A DNA stretch of 64,000 nucleotides from Cylindrotheca closterium (taxonomy: Eukaryota; Bacillariophyta; Bacillariophyceae; Bacillariales; Bacillariaceae), in NCBI GenBank assembly GCA_933822405.4, contig CAKOGP040002302.1, positions 62,001 through 126,000 of the forward strand, written 5' to 3'. Made by a program: the position numbers and the translations under genes. A model generated the notes under the pieces. It was not told where the DNA came from. It searched no databases and was given only the letters and a program-made list of their open reading frames with translations. Positions 1 to 12,036 of this stretch are shown piece after piece; the first letter of the stretch is position 1; every line of letters starts with the position of its first letter.

Positions 1-2293
1 GTGAGAGCATCGTGCGTTCCATTTCACTGTTGATCCATTCAACCATGGGAACCATTTTTTCTTCGACAGCCTCAAGGAAGAGTTGCTTGGTATCTTCCTC
101 TCGCACACCAAGACGATCTCTGAGGTCGTTCAATGCATCTTTAAGTTCGGGTCGAATCACACCGGTTGATCCCATAGCCTCAACGATACTTTTTCGGTAG
201 ACAGCTCCAAAATACTCCATGTGAGATGGATACGTGTCCTCCTTTTCAAGTCGGTACATCTCTCGGAGCGACTCAAGCGCCTCGTTCATTTCCTTTGTAG
301 GAATTCCACTTGGAGACTTTTCACTGATGATAGATACAGCCTTAGCGTAATAAGAAGCACCTTGTTCTCGAAGGAAGTCGTCGGTAAGCTTGTACGCTTC
401 GACTTCATCATTTATAGCCTTCTTCATATTCTTTGCAAGTTCAGGTGTGTAATCCGCAGTAATTTCATTTAGTGCTCGCACACAAACCTTTTGCAATTCG
501 GGACCAAAGGTTGCTCGAGACTCAACCTCAGCTTGGTCGTCAGAGATTCCCAAGAGACCTTTCACTTCAGCCATTCGTGCGAACATTTCTTCGGAAATTT
601 TCCCATCTTCAGAATTCCGAAGCGATCTGGATGAGAAAATCTTGTAGATCTTGATGCGTTCGTCGGGTCGCAAAAATCCATTGGCAGAATGTTTGTCCCA
701 AGGGTCGCAAAAAGTTTTATCAAAATTCTCGAATTCATTCCAGCCAGATTTCTCCAAGATGGCAAGAAGAGCTTGCTTTGCCTCAAGCGCTTCAAGGAGG
801 TTGTCATAGACTGCAACTTCATTGTTGACCTTGGCGAACTTGTTTGTTTGCTCGAGGGGACCTCCGAGGGCTTGCATTACCATGGAAGAAAGCAAATCCT
901 TAGACTTCGCTTCTGGTAGCAAAAGCTCTTCTCTTCGGACCTCCATCTGCTCCCAGGCACCATCAGGGGTTCTTAGTCCATCCAAAACACCCTGTATGGC
1001 TTCCAGTGCTGTGACTTGATAAAGTGGAGTTGCTTCTGCGGCGATTTCGTAGGCTGCATCTTTAGGGGTTAAACCGAGAACTTCGGCAAGTTGGTCCAGC
1101 TATATAGGGAGTAAAAGGCCCGTTAGGTAAATACGCTGCAAAATAACGGGGAGCAATCTATCAATACTTACTCTTGCTTGTGTTCCCTCGCTAAACTTGG
1201 CAGAGTTCAACTCAACAACTTCATCATCCTCCCCCAAGCCAAGCAGTTCCTTGACTTCTTCATTGAAGGCTGCAACATGCATATCGAAGGCAGTTTGTTC
1301 GTCAATACCAAGGGTTTCCCGAGCGCGCTCCAAGGTAGAACCAGATACACTATTGGTTCCCAACTTGGTCCTGGTGGACTTCAATGCACGTGCATAGAAT
1401 GGTTCTTGGACATCAGCAACTCGATCCATGGCCTCTGATAATGTGAGCTTCATTGCTTTGGCAACTCTTGTCATCTCAAACTGGAATGCCTCTGGAGTCT
1501 CTCCACCTTGGGTGAGTGCACGTTCCGTCAGGAACAAAAGCTTGTCCATTGCTTGGCGGTCTGGGTGATCGGGGTCGTCAAGGTCTTCCTCTGGGGTGAA
1601 GATGCATGTTTGGCGGAACCATTCAGCGGCGGCAGCAGAATGCGCTTCTCCAACTTGGAGATTTGACAAACTCAAAGCCTGCCTTAGTTTTGTCAACTCT
1701 TTCAACTCACTTGTTTTAGCGATGGGGTTGAATTTCACCATTCCAAGGAAGTATTTGCTGTATACATCAGAGCACATGCATTCAAATTCTTCGTCATCTA
1801 CAATTCCAAATACTTCTTGCACTTCCTTGACGTATCCGGCTGTGGTCAACGGGTCGTCTAATCCGTGGTCCAAGATTGCTTGGGCAATGGCAGGTGGAGT
1901 CACAACTTCTGAAACCGAATCCAACTTTGATTTTCCAATCGCACCAGCAACACCAGTGACAAGTGCTCCAGCTGCATGAGCTGCCAATCGTCGGCTAGGA
2001 ACCAGACCAAATCCCAAGGCTGCTGAAACAGGGACAGTGGCATATCCTGCAAGTTTCCAGAACGACGGCGACTTTCGAATCTGCTTTTCTAGAGGTGACA
2101 CTGTTTTGGCATCAGTATATTCTTGCAACTCTTCCATTCCACCAGAAATTTCAGCAAACTTCAACGGTTGCAGAGTACTTCTGGGATTTTGATGAATTTG
2201 AGAGACTGACATCGGCTGTTTCACGGTGAAAGCATCTCCATTCTTGTTCTCTGCCAGAAGCAGCGCGACGACTGTCAAAGATGTGAATTTCAT
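1..2293 (-). CDS. TIC110: TIC110-like plastid inner-envelope translocon protein (3' end outside window)
   Basis: The protein resembles Tic110, the scaffold of the protein import channel in the plastid inner envelope, where stromal chaperones dock. Exon 1 is 2293-1172 (374 codons); a 72-base phase-0 intron (GTAAGT...TATATAG) follows; exon 2 runs from 1099 and stays open to base 1, so the C terminus is missing. The first ~22 residues form a signal peptide ending at GDAF, with the Phe expected at the start of a plastid transit peptide. Residues ~75-120 hold two hydrophobic segments like the N-terminal membrane anchor of Tic110. The rest is helical and acidic with repeated ELxxLxxxLxLS units, as in the Tic110 stromal domain. 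The family call rests on this layout and recalled similarity, not on an alignment. The gene diverges from the enolase gene. Confidence 0.72.
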
Positions 2294-2739
2294 AATGGGG
2301 ATGGCTTTTGTTTTGAATCCTTATTGGGATGCACAGCCTGTTTTTTGAACCGCTGATATAAATGGTTCGTAATCAAAGAAATACGTTGAGGCTTCGGTTG
2401 TCGAACGTCCACTGTCGCCAGTATCTTGGTGATGGGTTCAAGTACACAGTTTAGGGGCGCCATACCCGTGGAACTTGGCTTCCACGCGGCACCGATGATT
2501 TTGATGTGAAGTCTTGGTGAAGCCAAATGACGTACACTACCAAACGTATGACGTTCAGACGCATTAATCACACGAATCAAATGTGCCGAACCTTGAAACA
2601 TGATTGGTGCAGGGAGAAAGTACTTTGATGTATCTTCTTCTCCGATCGGAAAATGCAAACGACGACAACCAACGACCACCTTATCTTTCAATCCCATTTT
2701 CTCGTCAAAATTATCAGAACACCATTGTAGTTGAAAACA
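2294..2739. promoter_or_regulatory. Divergent intergenic region between TIC110-like and enolase genes
   Basis: This 446-base stretch must hold both start regions. On the minus strand a 135-codon frame (2697-2290) ends in a TGA that overlaps the TIC110 ATG as ATGA. It shows no recognisable domain, and I treat it as a possible upstream ORF rather than a gene. No TATA box or clear initiator was recognised. Confidence 0.4.
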
Positions 2740-4360
2740 ATGAAATTCTCCGCAACCATTCTATCACTCCTCTTTGCCTCTGGTAAGTCTCGACCTATCC
2801 CATGTCCTTCACCAATTAGGCACAAAATGTGGTTGTGTGTTCTCGGCTTCTCTTTGATCCTCCCTTCTTACTGTTCGGATTTCTCTTCTCCTTTCAGGCT
2901 CTGCTTTTGCCCCAACGGAGTCTCGAGCACGCGGCTTGTCTGCTCTACAAATGGCTTCTGTCAAAAAAGTTCATGCCCGTGAAATCTTGGATTCCAGAGG
3001 AAACCCGACTGTTGAGGTACGATTGGCCAATCGGCGTTTGCATTCCATTTGTGTATCTTTCAATTTTCTGATTCGACATATCGGTGCAATTTATGTTTGG
3101 ATCTTACTACTTTAGGTCGAGGTGACGACTGAAGACGGTATGTTCCGTGCTTCCGTTCCATCGGGTGCTTCGACTGGAGCCTATGAAGCCGTCGAGCTTA
3201 GGGATGGTGGTGATCGTTATCTAGGAAAGGGTGTTTTGCAGGCCGTTGCCAACGTCAACGATCTCCTTGGGCCTGCTGTAAATGGAATGGATGTCGTCGA
3301 TCAAGATGCTATCGATAAGGTCATGCTTGATTTGGACGGTACCCCCAATAAGGCAAAGATGGGTGCCAATGCCATTTTGGGTGTCAGTTTAGCAGTTTCC
3401 AAGGCAGGAGCCGCCGCCAAGAATGTGCCACTCTACCAACACTATGCCGATCTTGCTGGAAATGATTTGAGCCAATTCACAATGCCTGTTCCATGCTTCA
3501 ACGTCATCAACGGTGGATCCCATGCCGGAAACAAGTTGGCATTCCAAGAGTATTTCGTCATTCCCACTGGTGCCAAGAGTTTCGCCGAGGCCATGACTAT
3601 TGGATGCGAGGTTTACCACACTTTGGGTAAGATCATCAAGGCCAAGTTCGGTGGTGATGCTACTCTCATTGGAGACGAAGGTGGCTTTGCACCTCCATGC
3701 GACAACCGCGAAGGATGCGAACTCATCATGGAAGCCATTGCCAAGGCCGGGTACGATGGAAAGTGCACCATTGGATTGGATGTTGCTGCTTCTGAATTCA
3801 AGGTGAAGGGAGAAGATGGATACGACTTGGACTTCAAGTACGACGGAAATGTCGTCTCTGGTGAGGGACTTGGTGACTTGTACCAAAGCCTTGCCGCCGA
3901 CTTCCCAATTGTCACCATCGAGGACCCCTTTGACGAAGACGACTGGGAGAACTGGTCCAAATTCACCGCAAAGAACGGAGAAAAGTTCCAAGTTGTTGGT
4001 GACGATTTGACTGTTACCAACATTGAGAAGATTGCCAGAGCCGTGGACGAGAAGGCTTGCACCTGTTTGCTCCTCAAGGTGAACCAAATTGGATCCATCT
4101 CTGAAAGTATTTCTGCTGTCAAGATGGCCAAGCAAGCAGGATGGGGTGTCATGACATCTCACCGATCTGGAGAAACCGAAGATACCTATATTGCTGATCT
4201 TGCTGTTGGTCTATGCACTGGACAAATTAAGACTGGAGCACCATGCAGATCAGAGCGACTTGCCAAGTACAACCAATTGCTCCGTATTGAGGAAGAACTT
4301 GGAGCAAAGAATACTGTCTACGCTGGAGAGGGTTTCCGCACCACTGCCTGGATGGGATAA
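2740..4360 (+). CDS. ENO: Enolase (phosphopyruvate hydratase), plastid-targeted isoform
   Basis: Enolase converts 2-phosphoglycerate to phosphoenolpyruvate. Exons 2740-2782, 2898-3016 and 3116-4360 join in frame to 468 residues. The first exons encode a signal peptide and the sequence [11 protein letters not shown], a textbook ASAFAP motif, so the product is predicted to enter the plastid rather than the cytosol or mitochondrion. The mature enzyme begins near [18 protein letters not shown]. Catalytic and Mg2+-binding stretches are intact: [44 protein letters not shown] and the signature [14 protein letters not shown], then [10 protein letters not shown]. The ATG at 2740 is preferred because it starts the hydrophobic signal directly. 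The coding part is codon-biased (GGA, ATTGGA, GCC), typical of a highly expressed gene. Confidence 0.96.
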
Positions 4361-4578
4361 ACAATTGGAAAGCTATAGATTATAAGCAGCATATGCAAGA
4401 GACATTTGGAGACGTGAATGAATAGATCTAGCAAATACACTGTTGAACTTTGCTAGCTTACTGGCAAAATAAAAGCTATATCTACTATAAAATATATAAT
4501 TTGAGTTGTTTGTATCAGATCTTATTGTTCTCTAGTATTTACAGTTCTAAGGTTGATGTGTATGCGAGGCAATGATTT

Positions 4579-5253
4579 TCATTGACTAACAAGTTCCATT
4601 ACTTGCTCTCTGTGAGCAGCCTTCATATTCTTTGCACACATGTACGGAGTCGAACCCTTTTTGGTCTTCTTCTTCTTTGATTCTGGAGCTGTAGAAATAA
4701 GCAAACGAATCGTGTCGACTGATTGGCCTACTCTGCAAGCAACATGAATCGGCAAAAAGCCCTGCTGATCTTTGACGAGTGCAGCTCCTGGGTGCGCCTT
4801 TAACAGATCTCCAACTATAGAATCCATCTTGGGATTCTTACATGCATAATGCATTGGAAGTCGACCTAGAGCATCCTTTACTTTGGCTGCCTTTGGACAC
4901 AATTCGATCAACTTTATCAGAGATGTTGGTTCCATAACATTCATGCAAGCAACGTGCAACGGTGTTCTTTTGTAAACTGAATCTACTTTCACAAACCCCT
5001 TCGAATTAATCTGATACAACGTTGAAAGGAAAGAAGGCGGGGGTTGTCGCTTGCAAGCAACGTGAATAGCCAGAACCTTCACTTTTTTCACACCTTCATA
5101 GAACTGAGGAACATTAGTCGTCCATTTGATTTCAAGGGGATTGGTCCTGGCGAAGAAATCAGCTTCATTCCATCGATCCTCTTCAATGAAATTCAGTAGT
5201 TCTTCGTCAGCCCTGGCACCATGGTGATCGTTGTAAAAGCTCAAGAAGGACAT
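4579..5253 (-). CDS. Ankyrin-repeat protein
   Basis: An intron-less 224-residue protein. After an acidic N terminus (DEELLNFIEEDRWNEADFF) come about four ankyrin-type repeats, recognised by TPLHVACMN, LPMHYACKN and LPIHVACRV spaced about 35 residues apart. The tail is lysine-rich and ends with a last partial repeat (GSTPYMCAKNMKAAH). No signal peptide or membrane segment is visible, so it is probably a soluble binding protein; the partner is unknown. The start at 5253 is the first ATG in frame. Short ankyrin proteins of this type are abundant in diatoms. It converges with the enolase gene (218 bases between stop codons). Confidence 0.85.
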   Translation of the reverse strand: MSFLSFYNDHHGARADEELLNFIEEDRWNEADFFARTNPLEIKWTTNVPQFYEGVKKVKVLAIHVACKRQPPPSFLSTLYQINSKGFVKVDSVYKRTPLHVACMNVMEPTSLIKLIELCPKAAKVKDALGRLPMHYACKNPKMDSIVGDLLKAHPGAALVKDQQGFLPIHVACRVGQSVDTIRLLISTAPESKKKKTKKGSTPYMCAKNMKAAHREQVMELVSQ

Positions 5254-5536
5254 GGACACAGAAAATTACAGTAATGAAACTGCGAATTTCAAATTTGCAC
5301 TTCCATTCGCTGTGTTATTTTGCGGCCTTTTTATTGCGGCCTTTTTGTTTTTTTACTTTCACACAATTTATCTGCTTGAAATTCCGGATTCCATTGTTAT
5401 TGAGTTTCCAAGTTCCAATTCGCCAATCCGGAGGTGATCACAGGACCCGGAGGTTCGTGACGTGGGGATACCAAACTTGAAACTGAAAACTGGGGTATCA
5501 AAGCTACTGTACCTTCTGCCAAGCTACAGTATCACC

Positions 5537-6259
5537 ATGAAGTTCGCCTCCCTTCTTGTCGCCCTTGCCTCCAGTGTCTCTGCGTTTGCCCCTGCTTCCC
5601 ATCAAAAGGCTTCCCAATCACTATGCTCTTCCATTAGTGAAATGCCTGGAAGCACAATGCCTTTCAAGACTTTTGATCCTTTGGGTCTTGCCACTCTTGG
5701 TTCTGATTCCACTCTCGCATGGTTCCGGGCTGCCGAGCTCAAGCACTCCCGCGTTGCTATGCTTGCCACCACTGGATATCTGGTCCAAGCCGTTGGAATC
5801 CACTTCCCTGGCATGCTCAGCCACGATGTCTCCTTCGAATCCTTGTCCGCGATGAAGCCCTTGGATGCATGGGATGCCGTTCCAGATGCAGGTAAGTCAT
5901 TTTTTTCGGCCATCGCGACAATCTAAGTACAGCACATCGGAAATCAGGAGCGTATTGACGTCATTCTCACGGACTTCTTCTGCCTAATATCAACAGGAAA
6001 GCAACAAATTTACGGAATCATTTTCCTAGCTGAAATCATCAGCGAAGCCAACGGTGTTCACTATACAAAGGGAGGAGACCTTCCAACTATAATCTTCCCA
6101 CCAATCAACTTCGGGTCGGTGAATGAATCCACAATGAAGGTTAAGAGAGACAGAGAATTGAACAACGGACGCCTTGCCATGATCTCCATCATGTCTTTTG
6201 TTGCTGCCGCCAACATCCCAGGATCCGTTCCTGCCCTTACTGGAAACCCAATGTTCTAA
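5537..6259 (+). CDS. Fucoxanthin-chlorophyll a/c-binding (light-harvesting) family protein
   Basis: Exons 5537-5891 and 5997-6259, separated by a 105-base GTAAGT...CAG intron, give 205 residues. The N terminus MKFASLLVALASSVSAFAPA is a signal peptide with the ASAFAP plastid motif. Two LHC helices are clear: ELKHSRVAMLATTGY (helix 1) and RELNNGRLAMISIMSF (helix 3), each with the E..H/N..R chlorophyll-binding pattern. A middle helix (IYGIIFLAEIISEA) lies between. The length fits the 190-210 residue antenna proteins of diatom thylakoids. I cannot assign it to Lhcf, Lhcr or Lhcx. The sequence before the ATG contains a repeated GGCCTTTTT (5320-5350) but no recognised promoter element. Confidence 0.93.
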
Positions 6260-6511
6260 ATATTGGTAGATGATTGACCAACTTTTTTCGCTTTTTTGCA
6301 AAATTTGAGCTTGAATCAGTCTCCAAAGTCCCTTCAAATTTCTCTCGGGGCGAGAGCTTAAGCATCGTTTTTTCAGTTCTGTAGCGAGGAGAACAACTAA
6401 TACCATAGATTTCATTATTGTACTTTTAAAATACGACTTGAGCAGGCTTCTTATCTCATTCAATTGGTTCCATAGTACGTATGAAGGAAAGAAGTGGCCT
6501 GCATCTACGTT

Positions 6512-8803
6512 TTAGAAGCTAGTACCTGCCCCAACGCCAGGATGATTCATCATATCTGGTGGCAAGCCTGGTGTCAGTTTTGAGAACTGATGGCTGTCTA
6601 GGTTGTCCAATAGACCAGGAGGCTCAAATGGTGAGAACTGCGTCCCTCGTTCTTTCGGCGCCCTTTGTTGTTGCATTTGCCGCTCACTCATGGCGCGGTC
6701 CAAAGCCTCGCGTTGGTAGTCGTCGTAGACACGTCCCCTGAAGATATTGGGACCAACCAACATACTTAGTTCATAGGCGCACGAGACCGCAGCATGCTTG
6801 GACATGGCAGACGCTGTTCTGGATTCAATGTTTCGCATGAGTAGATCCATGAAAATTTCCAAGTACAACCGTTTGCAACGTTGCTTGCCAATGGCCTCCA
6901 TCATGGTTGGTAGCTGTCTCCAAAGTGTGGTTCGTAAATCGTCCCCCTGCGGGAAATGCGAGACTCTACAAACGTCTGCAACTTGTCGAAGGAGCGGCAA
7001 CAATATATCATCGGATAGAGCCGGAAGAGTCGAATTATCATAACTGCACTCGTCCACCAACTCACGAATCAAGTACAAACAACCGTCAGTCGCTTCCCAG
7101 GGCTGCTTGTCTCGATTGACTTCGCAGTTGGAGCAACCAATACGTCCAGCACCGGATTTATTGGAGTTTTTCTTTAGTTTCGGCGCCAGGGACCCACAGC
7201 TGTAGAGTTGTGAATCTGTGTGCGAGGCCATATCGTTCTGTAAAGCCTTGTGCTCTTCCAATGTCATGGCTGGTTGGTTGAGTGCCGCTGGCAAATTCTC
7301 ATTGATAAACTTCATGAGACGATGGAAGAATTCTTCTCCATAGGCCTGACAGGCATCACCAAGTGCAACTGAAGCATCGGCCCGGACGCTCCAAATTTGG
7401 TCAGTCAACTGTTCGGTCCACCGAGTCCACAAAGTCTCCAATTCTGGACGGCACTCTTCTGGATAAGCTCGACAAAAGGTCCCACACGCCAGACAAGCTT
7501 CGTCACGGACTGGCCAAGATTCGTCATGAAAGCACATAATTAGAGCTTGTAACAATATTGGAACGTGAGGTTGCAAAGCTGCGTAGTGGACTTCGTCCAT
7601 TCCTATCTTGCCCGCCAGTTCAGCAACCGCTTGGCAGGCGGCTTCTCGGACCACATGGTTGTCAGCGTCACACATCTGCACATAGTAACGGACAACGGGA
7701 GCGATAGATTGAGCCACAACTTCTATGCCAGACTCTGGGAACAAGAGCTTCCAAGTTTGATGGGAATACAACTTGACGCCTTGAGCCAAGTAAAATCGAT
7801 TCAAGCACATTCGAGGAATCAAAGTAGGATAGAGTTGTTTCAAGTTGTCATTCGAGAACTTGCACGTTTCCTTGATAGTCTTCCAGAAGACACGGTTCAA
7901 TACTGATGCTGCCATACGAACTTGTGACCAGTTGTCCGCCAAACCAGCTTTGAGAACCTTTACAATTGTCTTTCGCAAAGAGCCTGTTTCCAATAAGTGC
8001 CAATGTTTCTCGTTACTTCCAGCACTGACGGTCAACTGCTCCAATACTGCTATAGAAGCTGCTCGAACGTGACGATTGAGGTGAACAACGGCCGAATGCT
8101 CCGCGTTCTCTAAGAGTTGGTCCAACTGCAAGCCCGTTGTTTCGTAGTATTTATCTCCAAGAGAGGCAATCCAACAAGCTAGGCATTGCCAATTTGTCTC
8201 GAGTGCCCTCCAACCAGTAGTATCGTCCAGAGCACCAATTGAAGATTTACTGTATTTTTCAGGATTATCACGACCCTCTTCAATATGATCTTGGATTGAT
8301 TTGACAATCTGGCTGTGAACGGCTTGGCGCTCGTCTTCGTGTTGAGCGTTGTCAATTCCAATGCTCCAAGTTGCGTGCGCACCCACAGCTTTTGCTACAA
8401 AGGTACGAACACGAGGTTCGTTGTGCTCCAGATACTTCAAACTGGCTTGGTGCAACCATGTAGCAACCTTCGAGAGCTGCTCCGGAGAGAATGAGCGCTC
8501 CGTCTTTGTTTCTGCATGTGATGCATTTTCCATGGGGACACGAGGCCCATCAATGTATACGGCTGAACTGGATTGATTGGCTGTGGCGTCGACCAGAATC
8601 TTGGTGGCCAGCAACAGCGAAACAGACAAGCCTTCCCAGCGTTCGCTTTCGTCGTTCATCAACATAAAGATTGCATCCAAGTAGTCCTTTGAAGATGTAT
8701 CTTTCTCGAGGAGTTTCTTGGCAGCTTCGACAGCATTTGCAGAAACAGCGGGTTTACGCTTCTGAAGCGAGATCAGTGCTCTCGTGGGACTCGCAAAGTC
8801 CAT
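6512..8803 (-). CDS. HEAT/ARM-repeat protein
   Basis: A single exon gives 763 residues from the ATG at 8803 (context ACAATGG). An in-frame ATG at 8917 would add 38 residues of low-complexity basic sequence and is less likely. Most of the protein is alpha-helical with HEAT-type units, clearest at VREAACQAVAELAGK, WPVRDEACLACGTFCR and WSVRADASVALGDACQ. A conserved-looking central segment contains a Cys pair (GCSNCEVN) followed by PWEATDGCLYLIRELVDE. The C-terminal ~60 residues are polar and Gln-rich. No targeting signal is seen. Such solenoids act as scaffolds, but the family and partner are not recognised. It is on the same strand as the Tudor-SN gene, 280 bases downstream of it. Confidence 0.8.
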   Translation of the reverse strand: MDFASPTRALISLQKRKPAVSANAVEAAKKLLEKDTSSKDYLDAIFMLMNDESERWEGLSVSLLLATKILVDATANQSSSAVYIDGPRVPMENASHAETKTERSFSPEQLSKVATWLHQASLKYLEHNEPRVRTFVAKAVGAHATWSIGIDNAQHEDERQAVHSQIVKSIQDHIEEGRDNPEKYSKSSIGALDDTTGWRALETNWQCLACWIASLGDKYYETTGLQLDQLLENAEHSAVVHLNRHVRAASIAVLEQLTVSAGSNEKHWHLLETGSLRKTIVKVLKAGLADNWSQVRMAASVLNRVFWKTIKETCKFSNDNLKQLYPTLIPRMCLNRFYLAQGVKLYSHQTWKLLFPESGIEVVAQSIAPVVRYYVQMCDADNHVVREAACQAVAELAGKIGMDEVHYAALQPHVPILLQALIMCFHDESWPVRDEACLACGTFCRAYPEECRPELETLWTRWTEQLTDQIWSVRADASVALGDACQAYGEEFFHRLMKFINENLPAALNQPAMTLEEHKALQNDMASHTDSQLYSCGSLAPKLKKNSNKSGAGRIGCSNCEVNRDKQPWEATDGCLYLIRELVDECSYDNSTLPALSDDILLPLLRQVADVCRVSHFPQGDDLRTTLWRQLPTMMEAIGKQRCKRLYLEIFMDLLMRNIESRTASAMSKHAAVSCAYELSMLVGPNIFRGRVYDDYQREALDRAMSERQMQQQRAPKERGTQFSPFEPPGLLDNLDSHQFSKLTPGLPPDMMNHPGVGAGTSF

Positions 8804-9083
8804 TGTGAAGAGGTGTTTGGGGTTGAGTTGAATTGATTCAATCTTATGGTCGTGTCTTTTTTTGGGCTCCCATCGTCTGTTCGTCTTTCGACCAAACACG
8901 ATCAATTTGCTACACATGTTAGGGGATTATACGGTAGAAGAGAATCAGAACCTAAAAAGGCAATGCATTCCGTTGTTGGAGAAAAAAATTCCAAGGACAT
9001 TTTGAATGCAATTTAGCCTGTATTTCGTGTATTCTTATTCGATGTATTCAAGCCAGGCCTTTTTATCAAAGAATCATAATCCT

Positions 9084-12036
9084 TTACATCTCATCATCGT
9101 CATCTTCACCGATGTCCCCATATCGCCACATTCCAGAGCGGCTTCTGCGAGCATTTTCCTGTGCAACATTTAGTTCAGCGGCCAACTTCATGATGCTCGA
9201 CCCATCGACCATACGCGATGCCAATGCTTTTGCGGAGGATGGCTTGAAAACTCTAGCAAGTCCAGCGGCAACGAGCTGAGTGTTAGCTGTTTCTCCAGAC
9301 TCCGTAACAATAGAGGTGACAACCTTTCCAGATTCATCAGTTCCGTGAATACGTGCGACAATATCTTTACCCCAGCAGATGGACTGGAACATTTTTGCGC
9401 CATCAATACCATAGTCGTCGGTCAATGGTCGAGCCAATGCAAGGGCGAGACAGGCTTCCTTGGCGACAGCTGGGATCTTATCTGGGAGCAAACTGTCATC
9501 AAGAGGACGCAAATGTGTGGCAACTGGAACAGTGGCAACATTTCCGTGATCAATGAAGACAATCGTGACCTTCTCGGGGCTGAGCTTTTCCACGATCTTA
9601 GCTCTGTACCAACTCTTGCCAGAACCATCGTCAAACAACGCAGCGACGACTTTATGGACCTTTACGTCGCAAGGTGCTCCACCAGTTCCATTATTTGTGG
9701 TGAACAACTTCATGCTCTCTTCAATTACTTTCACGGTGTCGTCATTAACAATGTGGTAAAAGAAGTGCGCAGCACTGCGGATTTCGCTCACACGGATAGA
9801 AGCGACCTGCTCAGACACACTATCGTTCGTCTTCGTTTGAACCGCAGCGGTCGGTTGTTGTTCAACAGACCAAACTCCCATACGATTACTCTTTGCGGCA
9901 ATTTGAGCATCGACAAGCTGCGGCGGTGCTTCTCCATAGTCAATCTTTCGTTGATCAACAGTAGCAAGACCAGCTCCAACCAACTCCATGGCAAAATCTC
10001 TTTCTTGGGCTCCAGAGCCAACGGTAATATTACCAGTGACGACTCCTCCATTGGTCACTCCTGTGCACGCAATGTCAACAGTTCGTTGCAGAACTGTCAT
10101 ACGGGCATGACGCTTGGAGGCATCACCAAATGGTTCTGCTGCCTTAGTTTGTCTGCTTCCGACGGGTGATGGCTGTGGGCACCTCAAGTTGGCTACAGCG
10201 AAAACGATGTGGCAGTTCTCAGCAGGGACAAACAACTTGTATCGGGCTCCATTGAAGCAATATTCAACAACGGCCTTGATCTTTCCTGCACGCATGAGGG
10301 CACCAGAGTATGCCTTGGCCTTTTTGGGATCAGTTAGATCATTGGTTGGGGTACGGCTGTATTCAGCATCGGAGTGAAGACCAACTTTGGCAGCCTTGGC
10401 AACAGCTTCGGCGGCACGGAGATCATCATATCTTGGAGAAGTTTCCTCACCATCTCTGTGAAATTGAGTGGTTGCAAGACCTTCGGAAATCAAAACTTCG
10501 CCAACATCTGCCTTGTTCTTGACCGCAACAGTACCGAACTGACGCTTTTCTGGCTTGTCTCCCATTGGGATTTCACGCTCGTAGTGAACTTGAACCTTGC
10601 ATGGCTTACCAACGGTAAGAGAACGAAGTCTGTCCTTACATTCATAGGAGTAGTTTTCATCGGCACGGCCACTTCTGTTTCCAGCTCTTGGGGCACGGAC
10701 AGATGCCAAGGAAACCTTGACAAGTTTGGTCTCGGAGTCATACAGTTGACCATCTGGCAAAATGTAAAGGGTATCTCCAGACAAAACTTCGACGACAATT
10801 CCAGAAATTTGTGCGGCACCACTCAACTTTGGTGGTTGGTAGGAATGCCATAATCCAGTTTTCGTTCTCTTGGAATTGGTTTCGGCGATTCGGAGGGCAG
10901 GAACATCCGCAGGATTCATCATGCGGGCAGTCCAGTCGGACATTTTTGCGAATCCATTCTTGAGCAATTCCACAGCAATATTTCCTTTTGGGTGATGGAT
11001 GGTTCCGACGATGGTTGATCCAGACTTGTCAGTTCCATGTAATGAAATATCCAATTCTCTTTGAAGCAATCTCAATTCAACGAAGTCTCTGGCTTTCTCT
11101 GCGAACTCTTCTGGTGGCGTTGGTGGATCAGCACGTGAATTTCCGAGACGAGGGCAAGAGACACCAGCAAGGAATAGTGTGAAGCTAGCATATTGCAGGT
11201 CTCCCATTGCCGGATCGACGACTTGCATTCGGAAACGGTTACCGTCGAAAATATATTCGATAATACACTTGATCTTGCCATGGTTTCCGTGCTTTTTGCT
11301 CTTTTGTACCAAAGCGGAAGCCTCAAAGTCGTCACCAGAAGTCTTCAACTTACGGACTAAGGGCGATGAAGAGTGAATTCCAATACTGGCAGTCTTAGCT
11401 TCTTGGTATGCCGATTTCAACGCTTTTTTGTACTCATCCGCATCTTCACTATTGTCGTCCAAAACTGTATTCTTTGGGGTAGCATTTCCATTTCTAACAG
11501 CTTCTACGGCAATATTGATGGGTTGCGCAGTGCCTGGAGGAGTGAACATCAACAAACCATAAACACGATCTCCAGCCGATGCTCCTTGCTTTACAGTTTC
11601 AAATTGAACCATTTTGCCAGCAACCAAACGACGTAGCCATTCACGAGCATCGAAGGATCCTGGTTCGTCTACATTTCCGTTTCCTTTTGATGCCAATCTG
11701 AATTATTGGAAGAAGATGCCGTGGAAAGACATTCAAAAAGCATGTGAGATACATCCACCAATGCGAAGCCACGATGTGATGGACATGAAAACATTTGCGC
11801 TTTCAGACACCCGTCTTTGGAGAGTGATCCAATTCAACCCTATCCTCAGATGTGACATCTTTCTGTCATCAATCTTCTTAAGCTCACCTTGGAGAGAGGA
11901 CAGATTCCAGGGTGAAAGTAACCTCAGGAGCCGTTCCAGTCGCGGTTGGCTTTCCGGTCAAGACGACAGTGTCGCCGCTAAGAACGTTCTTAACACGAGC
12001 AACACCTCTGCTGGGAAGGATTGTGGGAGCAGACAT
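9084..12036 (-). CDS. SND1: Tudor-SN / SND1 (staphylococcal-nuclease and Tudor domain protein)
   Basis: Exon 1 (12036-11888) encodes MSAPTILPSRGVARVKNVLSG and the start of the first SN domain. A 190-base intron (GTGAGC...CAG) leads to exon 2 (11697-9084). The join gives SPRLASKG, matching the conserved APRLA motif of SND1, and a product of 920 residues, close to the ~910 usual. Four SN-like OB-fold domains are followed by a Tudor domain (residues ~720-800: SWYRAKIVEKL, VTIVFIDHGN) that interrupts a fifth SN domain. The family acts as a cytoplasmic RNA-binding nuclease and coactivator in stress granules, splicing and decay of edited or small RNAs. The protein is complete. The C terminus is acidic (GEDDDDEM). 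Confidence 0.95.

Noticed and set aside
3389..4162. Long open frames on the minus strand of enolase
   Set aside because: They mirror the strongly codon-biased sense gene; the translations have no family features.
9345..10169. 274-codon plus-strand frame opposite Tudor-SN
   Set aside because: Antisense shadow; the minus strand encodes intact SN and Tudor motifs over the same bases.
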